The notes under the pieces are model-generated. The model made no database searches. It was not told where the DNA came from and saw only the letters and a program-made list of their open reading frames with translations. Source: Microstegium vimineum (taxonomy: Eukaryota > Streptophyta > Magnoliopsida > Poales > Poaceae). From it: a stretch of 64,000 nt of DNA. The DNA lies in NCBI GenBank assembly GCA_022036555.1, contig CM039134.1, positions 6,324,818 to 6,388,817 on the forward strand, given 5' to 3'. This document shows, one piece after another, positions 11,525 through 23,604 of this stretch (position 1 is the first letter of the stretch; every line of letters begins with the position of its first letter). The position numbers were made by a program, and so were the translations under genes.

Positions 11525-14500
11525 GCCAGAGATGACTTTCACTGTCTTTTTCACTTCATCATCTACAGAACATATGTTAATCAAATACAACCCGTCACAG
11601 GATCTGGCATCTATCCCAGATGCCTCAAAGGATGGGGACATTTCCTTTTTTGTCGCTGAATCGGACATCTGTGTGGCAGCAATCACTTCAGGGGTATCTT
11701 GAGCCTTGTATTATTCGATGAATTGCTTATGCCCTTTTAATCAAACTTTGTGGTGAAAAAAAGAACACCTATTTTTGTCTAATCTGCCAGCTACTGAATT
11801 ATAGAATTTCACTACCATGCAGAGATTTGTGTAATGATTTGCCGACTATGTTTTGTGACTGCAGCAGCAGTCAATTCAGACACCATTCATTTCCACTGAG
11901 CAGGGGTGTCCCGGAATTTGTTCAGCTCCGCTCCTTTTCCGTGTGTTAGTGGCCTGCACGGTAGGTCTTCCCGGCTCCCCTCCATTCCATTTCATTATCT
12001 GCCATGCTTGATGCTTTTCCTAGCCGATTTATGCCTTAAATATGCTTAGTGCTCTCTGATAACCCTAATTAAAAACCCAAAGCATTCGATTTGGCCACCA
12101 CCAGTATCAAGTGGAGGAAAAGTCTGATTTTGGTTTATTGTTAAGAAAGCCTGAATGCCTGATTGCCCAGTAAAAGGAGGGATTGGTGATGTGTTGGAAA
12201 ATTTAGATTAATACTGATGTGCAAAAGTTGGGTTAGGTTTGGTGTTCAACAGTTGGGCCCCCCTTGCTAAGGTCACCTTGGGATGATATAGCAAATCTGG
12301 GGAGGCCAAATTGGGTGTTTGGGTTGGGTTGGATGGTTGATTGGCTTAGAATAGTCATAGAGAACATAAAAGGCGTGCATATCCAGGCCATGACACGTCA
12401 GACCCAGGTAAGTGGTTGCTAGTGGGATAGGACAAGCCCTAGCTTTTTAGCTTTGGCCAGCTTTTCCATTTTCTTATGTTTGCAAAAGCATGGAGTATCT
12501 CCCCTCTCATCTCACAGGAAAGAATAACATGGAGGATCTCTTTTTGAGTTTTGATATGAGAGAAAGCGTGGTCTTGGCAAGTATCATGTGGACCAGTATT
12601 GAATAGTGGGTTGGCTTGCAGCTGTCAAGCTGATAGCCTGCAACTTTCGTCCTTCCAGGGTCCTGGCTTGAGGCTTGGCCGACCACACGTAGGGTACGCT
12701 GTATCCGTATTTCTAGTACCAATACCTCATCATTGTCAAGTGAAGTATACTTGCTCATGTGGAAAATAATAAATAGCTGTCAATTCGTTTTCTGGTTAGA
12801 TTCAAACAGAAATGTCTAGTGCTTTTAGTCGAGAACTCTAGAGACGACTATAATCATTAAGCTCACTTATTGTTGTGAAAGAAATGTATTTTTTGTGCCT
12901 ATTAGTTCTTTTAGGAAAAATAATTTTATCAGACTATTTATTAGTTGAACACTCCACAAAAAAAAAATGTTCATAAGGTTAATTGTGGCTGATTTAATAG
13001 TGTTCTGTGAGTAAGAACAAGCTAAAATAAGGTTAAAAAGGCAGCTCATAAGGTTCCAAATTAAAAAAAAAATAACATCATGGCATGAAAGACATTGCTG
13101 TGCTAATTGATTCCTGGTTAGAATCATATATAACATGTAACCACAGGAGTTGTAGATTAAACAGAATAAACTAAAACCATGGCCTAAGTTAGTGTCTGCC
13201 ACATGAAGCTGTTCCCAAGTATTGGAGGGGGCCAGGAGCTAACCGCCGAAACAAGCACGGAATCATGCAAAATAGTCGCAACCTCATAATGAAATCCGTT
13301 TGCATATTCATGCGTCCTTGCTGGAGGGTCGTACACCGTGCTTGCCATTGATTTGATGCACTCCTAAATATCACACGTGTGTACCGGTGCTAATGTGTGC
13401 TACCAACGAAAACATTACATCCGTTTTAGGAAAATGTCACGGGCACCAGTGTGATTATCAGAGTGGTTACCACGCATGGGTCGATTGCCAACAATAACTA
13501 GTTTGCACTATAATCCTGACTAGCAACTAGCCATGTGTATCAAACAGGCGTGGCATTTTAACTTCTTCAAAATCATGTATGGAAGAGAAACGACTGTAAT
13601 AATCCAACGGTTTAGGAAAGAGCCACCAGTTCAACCGGCTTTTTGTTCGGCTTCTAGTTAGAGGCTCGACTCATCAGCACCATGATTTGGTCAGGTCAAA
13701 CGGTGAAAAAACCAGGGTCAAATTGAGTCTAAACGCCGATCAGTTTGTCTGTCAGTAAAAACAAGAAGGAAAGAGTAGTAAAAGGAGAGAATGCTGGGCA
13801 GTTTTTTACCGAGGCGTGGCGAGTGGCGACGCGGGGATGTGCGTGCATGCCCGGGTGACGGGTGTGCAGGACGCGGATCGCCGCCTTTAATCGGGCTCCA
13901 AGTGCCGATAAAAAATCCGCTTTCACCCAGGTCTTTGACCCGATGCAAAAAATTTAAATTTTTAAAACCTGGCTTTGGCGCCCCCCAGGTGTGGCGCCTC
14001 TCTAAAATCCAAGGCAACCAGTTCTTTAAACCTGCTGCCTTGCCTGCCCTGGAGGCTGCAGCGGCCTCCAATCTCGAGGAACATCCTCCTCGTCTTGGGT
14101 CTTCCCCAGATATCTCTCCCTATCCTATTTGTCCTCCTCAACTTGCTATTCCTTCTGCCCTATATTATTTGTCGTTTTCAGTTTTCATATCACAAATTTA
14201 ACTCTAAAAAAATATATGTAACATTTATATTTTCAAATAAATTTATTAAAAAACTCAGATTCAAATATCTTTATAATGATACTAATTATGTACTATAAAT
14301 ATTAATATTTTTAATATATATTTTATCAAAATTATTTCTCAGTAAGTGAAAGTGACAAATATTTGAAAGAAAGGGAGTAGTGCATAACTCCTCTCTAGAT
14401 TTGAACAAAATAAAAAATTTCTTATGTTAGATTTGAACAAAGTTAAAATAAATGTCTGGATTTCGATTGTGTGAATTAGAAGATAATATTAAGATGTATG

Positions 14501-14680
14501 TCTCTATTTAGATGCACTATGGAAATAAATTCCATAAATGATCTAGGTATCATCGATACTTGTATTTTTTTTTGGTATATATAGATTTAGTAAAACTTAA
14601 AGTTGTTCGATTTCTCGAAAAAATAAGAATTCTATTTTTCTTTTTTGAATGGAGTGAGTATGCATCATATTGCTATTTAA
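11525..14680. other. Intergenic DNA between TMX2-like and HD-ZIP III genes
   Basis: The first few hundred bases are probably the 3' untranslated region of the TMX2-like gene. The rest contains no convincing exon. A GC-rich island at about 13790-14100 has scattered open frames but no known domain. AT-rich segments at 14180-14380 and 14390-14665 resemble decayed Stowaway interiors (for example TAATGATACTAATTATGTAC), but their termini are too eroded to delimit. Confidence 0.45.
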
Positions 14681-14687
14681 TAATCAA

Positions 14688-14945
14688 CCCTTCGTATCAT
14701 ATTTAGAAGTTGTTTAGGACAGCGACATGGTCTCCCAAACACAACTTTGACCTCTTGTTTTTATAAAAATATTTATGAAACAATGATATATGTATATTTT
14801 TATTAAAGTATTTTTCAAGACAAATCTATTCATATAATTTTTATATTTGTAATCTCAACAAGTTAAAAATTATTTATGATTTATATTCCCAATGTTTGAC
14901 CCAAAACTTGTCCAAAACAACTTCTAAATATGATATGGAGGAAGT
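14688..14945. mobile_element. MITE with about 30 bp inverted termini
   Basis: TATCATATTTAGAAGTTGTT near 14694 is mirrored by AACAACTTCTAAATATGATA near 14920, and the flanking GGACA/TGTCC extends the match. The interior is about 250 bp, AT-rich and noncoding. The target-site duplication is not clear, so the superfamily is unassigned. Confidence 0.72.
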
Positions 14946-16620
14946 ACATCCTTACCAAGTTACAAATTGCGAAGCGTGAATTTTCAGTTTTCATGGTGGT
15001 ACACGGTAATGTATAGCGTAAACAAAATTCAATCGGAGAAGGGGACTGCTCGTGCAAGGGGGGCAATATGATAAATATTTTTAGATTAGAGGATCGAGAA
15101 TTCACGCCCTGTGGACTGGGGGAATGTCTGGAGTACAGCGCTGGTAATAAGTAAGTAAATAATACAAATATTAAAAGGAGCGAGAGCTAAAAGAAAAAGG
15201 AAAAGAGACTCCTTTAAGCACTGCACTGCTCGCCTTCGCCTGCCATTTTTTTTTTTAATTTGGTACCCCCTCTTTCTCTCTCTATCGGCGTGACAGGAAA
15301 AAGGAAAAGATGCAGGTTGTATTCTAGCGATAGAAAAACTAAACAAGGGAAAGAAAAGCTCGGAATCTCGCCTAAAGCATGTGCAGAAAGCCCTCAATTA
15401 TTTGTGGTAATACAGTATATATATAAACCAGCAGCAGCTCGCTGCTTCATTTCATCATTTCAGCGGCTGACAACTCTAACCAATGCAAATATATAGAACC
15501 CCTTCGAATACGGGATTCTTTTTTTTTTCATGTGACAATGAGCTGATTTATGTGATAATCATTCATTTTTTTCTATATAATTTATGCGAAAATTCAGTTT
15601 CCATACAATTAAATATGCTAGTAGATCTGATATCTCTCTTTTTTATTTAGTGAATAAATAATAAAACCTAGCAGGCAACTCAAGCAAAAAAAAACGTGGA
15701 TTGAATATTGGCCGGAATGTAGGTACGGTACTGCTGCTTTCGGCGAATATTAATAATAATATTATTACGAGAGGGAAGAGATGGCAGGCAGGACTAAACA
15801 AGGTTGCAGGAGACAGCACGGAACCATCGTTTTCCGAGGAATTATTACGCCGGCGAGGCGAGAAGAAGAAGAAGGGGGCTCCACCTCCACGGCCGATTCG
15901 ATCGTTTTTAAAGTGTGTAGTGGTAGGGTGAAGAAGCACAGCTTCAGCTGGTGGTGGCCGGTACTACGACTGGTGGTGGTAGCAGCTAGTAGTAGGCTAG
16001 CTCTTCGATCAGTCTTCTCCTCCTTCCTCCGTCCTCTCCTCGTGCGTGCACGTCCTCCGGCCCGGCTCCAAATCCTCCTCGTGCTTGCCGATGTCCGGGC
16101 GATAGAGGAAAGCGCGCGGCACCGGTGCTCCGGCCATGGCCTCCTCTCGCCCATGACCGACCCCACCCATTCTTCTACTCCCGGCCGGCCCTACACGTAC
16201 CCACGCACATGCATGCCTCCCTCCCACCCTCGATCACTTGCATTGAGCAGCACCACGCACGTCGTCGTCGATCGGCCGCCAATGCTTGCTTGCATGCCAC
16301 ACGACCCACTGCACACCACCACAGCTACCCTTCGCCCTCTCGCTACCTACGATAGATCGTCAGAGCACAACAAGTGCTAGCCACCTGCTATAGGAGTATA
16401 GGCTATAGCTACTGCCGCTAGCTAGCTGCCAGAGCTCAAGCTCAGCTAGATAGGAGTCTGGCTAGCTGTTGGCCTAGCTGATCTCGAGTACTTGTTCGGC
16501 TGTGCCATTGCGGCGGCGCGCGGCCGGCGGGCCGAGGCCGGGTCCGGGGAGGGAGCGGCGAGAGAGCTTAAATTACTTTGGTTGTATATATACACAGACA
16601 GCACAGTACAGCACAGATCG
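14946..16620 (+). promoter_or_regulatory. Upstream region and probable long leader of the HD-ZIP III gene
   Basis: A TATA-like TATATATATAAACC lies at about 15414-15427, roughly 1.2 kb before the start codon. A second, TTGTATATATACAC, lies at about 16581, only about 35 bp before it. Between them, 15860-16400 is GC-rich and pyrimidine-rich with many short upstream ATG frames, as is common in HD-ZIP III leaders. Which TATA is used, and whether the leader has an intron, cannot be decided here. Confidence 0.45.
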
Positions 16621-19600
16621 ATGGTGACGGCGAAGGAGGTGGCCGCGGCGGCGGCCATGGACGCGAGCAAGTACGTGCGGTACACGCCGGAGCAGGTGGA
16701 GGCGCTGGAGCGGCTCTACTACGAGTGCCCCAAGCCGAGCTCGCTGCGCCGGCAGCAGCTCGTCCGCGACTGCCCCGTCCTCGCCAACGTCGACCCCAAG
16801 CAGATCAAAGTCTGGTTCCAGAACCGCAGGTAATTATAGTTAATATAATCATAATGACACACACATGCCTTGCTCGATCTTCCTCTCGCTCGGTCCTGCC
16901 GGGGCATCCATGACGTACCCGAATTGAATCTCCATCGGCGTTCTGGCGAACGCATGCAGGTGCCGGGAGAAGCAGCGGAAGGAGTCGTCCCGGCTGCAGT
17001 CGCTGAACCGGAAGCTGACGGCCATGAACAAGCTGCTCATGGAGGAGAACGACCGCCTGCAGAAGCAGGTCTCGCAGCTCGTCTACGAGAACGGATACTA
17101 CCGCCAGCAGACGCAGAGCGTACGCGCCTCTCCCCCTCATGCCTCCACTCCCTTCCCTTCCCTTGTTCATCTATCACCTTCGTCGTCTCTCAGCTCCCTT
17201 CTACTGCTGTGTTCATGATCCCTCTGCCGTGTGTCCTCGGACGACGCTCGTTGTTGCAGGCGGGGCTGGCGACCACGGACACGAGCTGCGAGTCGGTCGT
17301 CACCAGTGGCCACCAGAACGTGCAGGCCGCGGCGGCGCCACAAGTAGCCCAGCCGCGCAACGCAGGCCCTGCTGGGTACGTACGCCACGCCATCGATTCT
17401 TCCTTCCTTGCCAGCCCGTGCTGCTGCTTTTGCAATCATTTTGCTGCCATGCTACTTTGGCTGGCCATGGCCTACTAGCTAGGAGGCTACTACTACCTAG
17501 CAACAACCAACCTGTAAAAGACATGGACGTCTCCTTGCTGCAGGCTCATGTCCATAGCGGAGGAGACACTGACGGAGTTTCTGTCCAAAGCCACCGGGAC
17601 CGCCGTCGAGTGGGTCCAGATGCCCGGGATGAAGGTTAGTTTGTTTGGTTACTGACAGCCTAACTCTGAATTATATTGCTTTTTCTTCTTCCTTTGATAT
17701 ATGAATTCTCTCCATGGCCACCTGCATGCATGCAGCCTGGTCCGGATTCCATTGGAATCATTGCCATCTCGCATGGTTGCGCGGGTGTCGCTGCGCGAGC
17801 TTGCGGCCTCGTGGGCATGGAGCCTGCCAAAGTAAGCTCTCTTGTTTTTGCTTCACTTCCCTGCGTGTACTATACCCTTGTTTTGTGGCTCCTCCTCAGC
17901 CTACATAACTGAGCGCTGACTGGTGCCTGTATATTCAGGTTGCTGAAGTCCTCAAGGATCGGCCACTGTGGCTACGCGATTGCCGATCTATGGAGGTCGT
18001 CAATGTTCTTCCTGCTGGTAACAATGGCACAATTGAGCTTCTCTACATGCAGGTTACTCCAACTGCTTATTATTCTATAAAAACTGATTGATTAACTCAA
18101 AGGGGAATAGCTTACTAGATATCATCATCATCTTCTTCTTCTTCTTCTCCTTCTTTTTTTGTGTGTGTGTGTGTTGTTGTCTTCAGCTTTATGCCCCCAC
18201 AACGCTGGCACCAGCTCGCGACTTCTGGTTGCTGCGGTACACCTCCATTCTTGATGATGGAAGTTTAGTGGTGAGTGTCTGAGGACCGTCAAACATACAT
18301 ATGCGATTATATATGCGCATGTATATATCCATCTGCTATCTATGTACTTGACTTCGCTTGCTCTGAAGGTATGTGAGAGATCACTCAGTACCAAGCAGGG
18401 TGGCCCAAGCATGCCTCTTGTCCAGCCTTTTATCAGGGGCGAGATACTTCCTAGTGGGTTCTTGATTCGGCCTAGCGACGGTGGAGGCAGCGTTATACAC
18501 ATCGTTGATCATATGGACTTGGAGGTAACGGAATTTCTCCTGATATTTAATTTAAGTTCATCTGCGGCAGAAATTTATAAGCTACTTTACTTATATGTGT
18601 TCTCACTTCTCAGCCTTGGAGCGTGCCTGAAGTCCTGCGACCACTGTATGAATCATCTGCAATGGTTGCTCAGAAGATGTCAATGGCGGTACAACACCAT
18701 GCATGAACTTCATTCAATCTCTGCTGTTGCTCTTACATACATAGCACATCAAATTTTGTGGACTAATTTTTTTGTTTTTGTTGTTGAAAAATTCAGGCTT
18801 TGCGCTATCTTAGGCAGGTTGCTCATGAAGATACCCAGTCTGTAATAACCGGATGGGGACGGCAGCCTGCTGCTTTACGGGCTCTGAGCCAAAAGCTCAC
18901 CAGGTTATTGGGTTCTTGAACAGTACTGATCGACATAATGCTGATGGTTCTTGTCATGAATCTTCTTTAGTAACTAACAATTGTAAGTACTTCTTTTTCG
19001 CTTTTTTCAGAGGTTTCAATGAAGCTCTCAATGGGCTGGCCGATGATGGATGGTCTATGATTGAAAGTGATGGAGTGGATGATGTTTGTATCTCTGTCAA
19101 TTCATCCCCTAGTAAAGTGATCAACTGCAATGCAACTTTCAATAATGGATTGCCTGTAGTTAGTAGCAGTGTACTCTGTGCAAAGGCATCCATGCTGCTG
19201 CAGGTTAGTTAGAATTTATTTTTATTTCTACACTGTCAGAACATCCCACTTTATTTGTTTTATTACATGAATTCTACCGCTATTTGTTAGGATGTTTCTC
19301 CACCAGCACTACTGCGCTTTATGCGGGAACAGCGGTCACAGTGGGCTGACAGCAATTTGGATGCATTCTTTGCTTCTGCAATGAAACCAAATTTCTGCAA
19401 TTTACCTATGTCTCGCCTTGGAGGATTTAGTGGCCAGGTCATACTTCCTTTAGCCCACACGTTTGACCCTGAAGAAGTAAGCTCCGATTCTACTGTGAAG
19501 TGCATGCAACTGGTATCTCCAATTTAACAAACCTTTTGCTTAATGTGTTCATTGCTTAATTTCTTATGTCAGTTCCTCGAGGTTATAAAATTAGGAAACG

Positions 19601-21023
19601 CCAGTAATTATCAAGATGCACTCCTGCACCGTGATCTGTTTCTGTTGCAGGTAACTTTTAGTTTCCTTCACTTATACATCTGTGACTGTCATTGACTTTA
19701 ATTTCACCATGAACAAGAAAGCTTGAGTTTTAAAGTTTGATCTCTGTATAAGTCGTGTTCTCCACTGAATTTGCAGATGTACAATGGGGTAGACGAGAGC
19801 ATGGTAGGCACTTGTTCAGAGCTCATCTTTGCCCCTATAGATGCATCATTCAGCGATGACTCCCCACTGCTCCCATCTGGCTTCCGCATCATTCCGATCG
19901 ACTCTCCTCTTGTAAGTATACACACCACTCAGAGCCTGTAGCATTTCAGCTTCAACCACCGATGAACTGTACTTGATTCGTTTACCCTGCGAATTGAATA
20001 CATGCCAGGACACATCTAGCCCCAAGTGCACGTTGGACCTCGCCTCCACCCTTGAAGTTGGAACTCCTAGAAGCAGGATAAATGGGAGCAGTCTTGGAAA
20101 TGCTGGCTCAAAGGCTGTGATGACGATCGTGTTTCAGTTTGCCTTCGAGAGCCATCTGCAGGACAGTGTTGCAGCCATGGCGAGGCAGTACATGCGAAGC
20201 ATCATCACGTCAGTTCAGAGGATTGCGCTGGCACTCTCCTCCTCGCGCATCAGTCACGCTCCTCATGGCAGCAGCAGCAGCATCAGTCACGCTCCTGCTA
20301 GTCCGGAGGCAACCACGCTTGCGAGGTGGATTTGCCAGAGTTACAGGTCTGTGGTCTGCATGTACCGTGATATATAGTTTGTGTTCCAAATACTTGGATT
20401 CATGCTGATGCTGCTTGCTTGTGTAGATTCCATTTTGGAGCTGAGCTTATCAAGTCGGCAGACGGTAGCGGCTGTGAAGCAGTGCTGAAAACCCTTTGGC
20501 ATCATGCTAGTGCTATACTCTGCTGCTCTTTGAAGGTTTGCTCATGCTGATCTGCAGACAGCATCGGATTTCAGAACTAACCTTGAAACTATATATTTTA
20601 CTGAAACTAGTCTCTGAATTTCAGATATATATAACATTCTAAAACGTTGTTTGTGGAGTGAAACTTTCACCACTCTGGGATACAAAGTGAGGGCACGGTG
20701 ACAGATGAACATTTCCATACATGCAGGCATTGCCAGTGTTCACGTTCGCGAACCAGTCCGGCCTGGACATGCTGGAGACGACGCTGGTGGCGCTGCAGGA
20801 CATCACCCTGGAGAAAGTATTGGATGACCAAGGGAGGAAGAACCTGTGCGCGGAGCTCCCCGGCATCATGGAGCAGGGGTTCACGTGCATCCCCGGCGGG
20901 CTGTGCGTGTCGGGCCTTGGCCGGCCGGTGTCGTACGAGAAGGCGCTCTCGTGGAAGGTGGTCGACGACGACGGCGGCGCGCACTGCATCTGCTTCATGT
21001 TCGTCAACTGGTCGTTTGTGTAA
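16621..21023 (+). CDS. Class III HD-ZIP transcription factor, 17 coding exons
   Basis: Exons 16621-16829, 16960-17119, 17260-17375, 17544-17634, 17736-17831, 17939-18052, 18187-18270, 18369-18524, 18614-18688, 18797-18903, 19011-19203, 19291-19476, 19573-19650, 19777-19911, 20009-20346, 20427-20535 and 20727-21023 join in frame to 847 residues. The homeodomain (YVRYTPEQVEALERLYYEC to IKVWFQNRRCREKQRKE) spans residues 15-77. The leucine zipper (LTAMNKLLMEENDRLQKQV) follows to about 115. The START lipid-binding domain covers roughly 160-375. The C-terminal MEKHLA domain ends FVNWSFV. HD-ZIP III proteins dimerise in the nucleus and control leaf polarity, meristems and vascular patterning. The linker TTDTSCESVVTSGHQNV and ENGYYRQQTQS suggest the ATHB8/ATHB15 (rice HOX29-like) branch, a tentative call from memory. 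A miR165/166 site is intact. Confidence 0.96.
17625..17746 (+). promoter_or_regulatory. miR165/166 target site split across the exon 4/5 junction
   Basis: The last bases of exon 4, CGGGATGAAG (17625-17634), and the first of exon 5, CCTGGTCCGGA (17736-17746), join after splicing into the well-known miR165/166 complementary site encoding PGMKPGPD in the START domain. Because an intron interrupts it, only spliced RNA can be targeted. This is an established regulatory feature of all land-plant HD-ZIP III genes. Confidence 0.93.
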
Positions 21024-21368
21024 TGCAGATGCCCGCTCATGGGAAATCGATCGATCGGTTGAACGGTCACACGCTTTATTAGGTTTATTATATAAATCGG
21101 CCTTTCATTATTGGGATGTAAAATGGTTTCGGTTTTTTGCTTGAAGAAAAAAAATGTGAAATGGTAGAAGGACATGAATAGCAGTATTGTACACGGATGG
21201 ATCATGTGATGTTAAACAGGAATGTCTTTTTTTGTATGATGATGAAGCTAGCATGCATATTTATGTGTCAAAGATGTGTTAGACAGGTACATATTTTTAG
21301 AAATAAAAAATAACTAAAGCCTTATGGCTGCCCACTGAATAGCCTTATGGATGCGAATAGACAATATA
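21024..21368. other. 3' untranslated region and flank of the HD-ZIP III gene
   Basis: AT-rich sequence directly after the stop codon. It carries no coding signal and is most likely 3' UTR and downstream flank. Confidence 0.5.
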
Positions 21369-21688
21369 GGCATGTTTAGTTCTAACCAAAATCTAAAATC
21401 CAAAATCCCAAACTATTTTGAATTCTAAAATTCAGAATGCAAAATATTTTGGTGAGATGTTTAGTTTCAACCAAAATTTGGCTTATTTTAGATTTTAATG
21501 ATGGGGATTATGAGGATGACATACAAACCAATATAAAGTTTGGTTTATTTTGGGCTCTTAAGTTCAAAATCCAAAATAGAAAATGGACCACTTTTTACCA
21601 ATTATTTTGGGTGATGTTTAGTTTCATTTTACAAAATGAAAAGAAAAAATCTAAAATATTTTAGATTTCATGGAGAACTAAACAGGAC
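21369..21688. mobile_element. MITE with GTTTAGTTCT inverted termini
   Basis: GGCATGTTTAGTTCT at the left is mirrored by AGAACTAAACAGGAC at the right. The 320 bp interior repeats the motifs CCAAAATCTAAAATCC and ATGTTTAGTTTCA. The terminal sequence is reminiscent of grass hAT-type MITEs. I could not fix a target-site duplication. Confidence 0.7.
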
Positions 21689-21779
21689 TGAAGAACAATC
21701 AAGATCTGAGACAAACGGTGAAGAAACAAACACTAGAATCACGTCGTCAATACAAACCGGATCATATCGTGAAGATCAT

Positions 21780-21883
21780 GGGGCAGGGGTTTGGAGTTTT
21801 TCTCGATCTGCGTGAGAAGGTCTTCTTTTTAATGCAATACCCGGGGGCTGTCTAACCACCCCCGCGCAGGTCGAGTTTTTTTT
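21780..21883. mobile_element. 104 bp 5'-truncated LINE tail with 16 bp target duplication
   Basis: The direct repeat ATATCGTGAAGATCAT flanks the insert at 21764-21779 and 21884-21899. The insert contains a hairpin-like CCGGGGGCTGTCTAACCACC ending in GCAGGTCGAG and a T-tract. The long perfect target duplication plus homopolymer tail is the signature of target-primed reverse transcription. The T-tract instead of A means the orientation or family is uncertain. Confidence 0.7.
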
Positions 21884-21899
21884 ATATCGTGAAGATCAT

Positions 21900-23007
21900 A
21901 TTTATCACCGGCAGGCTTGGGCCTAATTGGCTGCCTAATTGTAGAAGGAACTGTCAACTGTCCAGACTTGGGCCTGGCTTGTTAGCTTCGTTGGGCGCTG
22001 GTCCATGTCAAGGAAGCGCCAAAAGGCCCAGGGCAGCGCCAGCAGTTTGTCCCAGACAGACACCTCCCATACCCACCCTCTAATTATTTAGTCATTTCCC
22101 ACACACACACACACACACAATATTTAGTCACTAACTATTTTATTTTTTAATTGAACAGATTGAGCTTTTTTCCTATTGATACATTGATGTATGATTAAGT
22201 TTAGGGAACAAATATTATTTACTCTTTTTTAAAAGAGGTACTAGCAATCCATCTTCATCTATGCTATTTAAGTATTTGATTTTGATCTCATTATATGAAC
22301 TCCTATAAAGACACTTAAAAGAGTGACTCAAATCATTAAATAGGAATAAAGAACTTGACAATTTCAAGATTTAGTTGGACGGTGTCTTCCTTCAAGAAGG
22401 GAGCTCAGCTCACCAATAGGAAATTAAAAACCAGATTTATTAACATCAGTATAAACTGCTATTGACTATCTTGCTGGTTGATTCTAAAGGGGAGAGAAGT
22501 TATAAGCGGCCCATGAGCGCGAGGGAGAGAAGTGCGGCCCATGAAGCATACAGTTGGTTTGTTCCGTTCAAGTTATTGCCACTCTGGGCCGTTGAGCGCC
22601 GACGGCCTTCAACTTCAAGGTCGATTTCATTCGATTTCAATCACAGAGCCTAGTGGCAATTTTTATTAACAAACGAATTTGATTGGCATATATAAATCAA
22701 AAGTTTGAAAGTTCAATTGCTCGGTTTATTCACTGACAGGTTGGAAAATTTCGTAAACGAGCAAGATCCCCGCCAATTTAGAGATATATATACAGTGTAC
22801 CATCAAAATACTGAATATAATGACAAAGTGAAGATGGCACAAACACAAGTCAAGTACACATATACGTACATACAAGCATTTTGATGCTTGAAAGGTGAGC
22901 TCCAAGTATATATTTATATATATATATATATATACACAACATGGTAGGAGTAGGAGCATCCAAGTATGTACGAGTAGCTCCGAATAGCCATGTGCTCGAT
23001 CGATCGA
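21900..23007. other. Intergenic DNA with simple repeats
   Basis: There is a CA microsatellite at about 22099-22118 and a TA-rich microsatellite at about 22908-22935. A weak repeat of the phrase GCGGCCCATGA occurs at 22507 and 22533. No exon is recognisable. The last part is probably the 3' untranslated region of the minus-strand DUF1677 gene. Confidence 0.5.
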
Positions 23008-23604
23008 TCACCTCCAGGGATCGCCGTTGACAACGTCGCCGAGGAACTGCGGGTCACAGCTGGCGGACCTGGTGAGCGCCACGGCGCGGGCCGCCGACGC
23101 GTCGAGGACGAGGCTGCTCCTCCGCTCCTGGCACGACGCCGTCCTCCGGTCCAGGCTCCGGCGCGCGATGCGGCGCATGGAGCCCGCCAGGGACAGCGTC
23201 GGGTTCAGCCTCGTGGTGGCGTTGAAGTCCCGGCACTCCGCCTCGTGGGCGCCCAGCGCCGCCGCCACGCCGCCGCCCGCCGGGTCCTGCCGCCGCACCC
23301 GCTCCTTCACCGCCTCCGCGCACAGCCCGCACAGCCAGTCGCCGCAGAAGGACGCGCGGACGCCGCGGATGTACGCCGCCGTGCAGTCCTCGCCCACGCC
23401 GCAGCACGCGCAGCGCACCGTCTCCACCTGCTGCTGCTGCTGGTCGGAGCCGGCGACCGCCTTGGCTCCGGCCGTGGCGGTGCTCGAGGAGGCCACGACG
23501 TCCGGGCGTTGATTGCTGCTGCCGCCGCCGCTGCCGATGACGACGAGTTTCTCCAGCTTGCTTGCGATTTCTAAGCAGGCTCGTCGCAGATCTTGGCTCT
23601 CCAT
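23008..23604 (-). CDS. DUF1677 family protein (plant cysteine-rich)
   Basis: The single coding exon encodes 198 residues. The core from about residue 62 reads VRCACCGVGEDCTAAYIRGV and then FCGDWLCGLCAEAVKE, matching the plant-specific DUF1677 pattern with Cys65, Cys67, Cys68, Cys74, Cys87, Cys92 and Cys95 as likely metal ligands. The C-terminal third has Ser/Arg-rich stretches (GSMRRIARRSLDRR) seen in this family. Biochemical function is unknown. I chose the ATG at 23604 because it directly follows a good acceptor (TTGATTCAG) and leaves the domain whole. A leader intron runs 23605-24356. The gene is very GC-rich, as many grass single-exon genes are. Confidence 0.88.
   Translation of the reverse strand: MESQDLRRACLEIASKLEKLVVIGSGGGSSNQRPDVVASSSTATAGAKAVAGSDQQQQQVETVRCACCGVGEDCTAAYIRGVRASFCGDWLCGLCAEAVKERVRRQDPAGGGVAAALGAHEAECRDFNATTRLNPTLSLAGSMRRIARRSLDRRTASCQERRSSLVLDASAARAVALTRSASCDPQFLGDVVNGDPWR

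Noticed and set aside
11499..11702. A 67-codon frame after the last TMX2-like exon
   Set aside because: It overlaps the stop region and could only be used through an unproven alternative donor; no domain is visible.
15781..16380. A 199-codon frame upstream of the HD-ZIP III gene
   Set aside because: Composition is that of a GC- and pyrimidine-rich leader, there is no domain, and it lies where the long 5' leader is expected.
16492..16620. Earlier ATG extending the HD-ZIP III N-terminus by 43 codons
   Set aside because: The extension is Ala/Gly/Arg-rich and includes translated TATA-like sequence. The family normally starts shortly before KYVRYTPEQ, so 16621 is preferred.
22090..22118. Possible CRISPR-like array
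   Set aside because: The repeats are a plain CA microsatellite; no repeat-spacer structure exists and the genome is a plant's.
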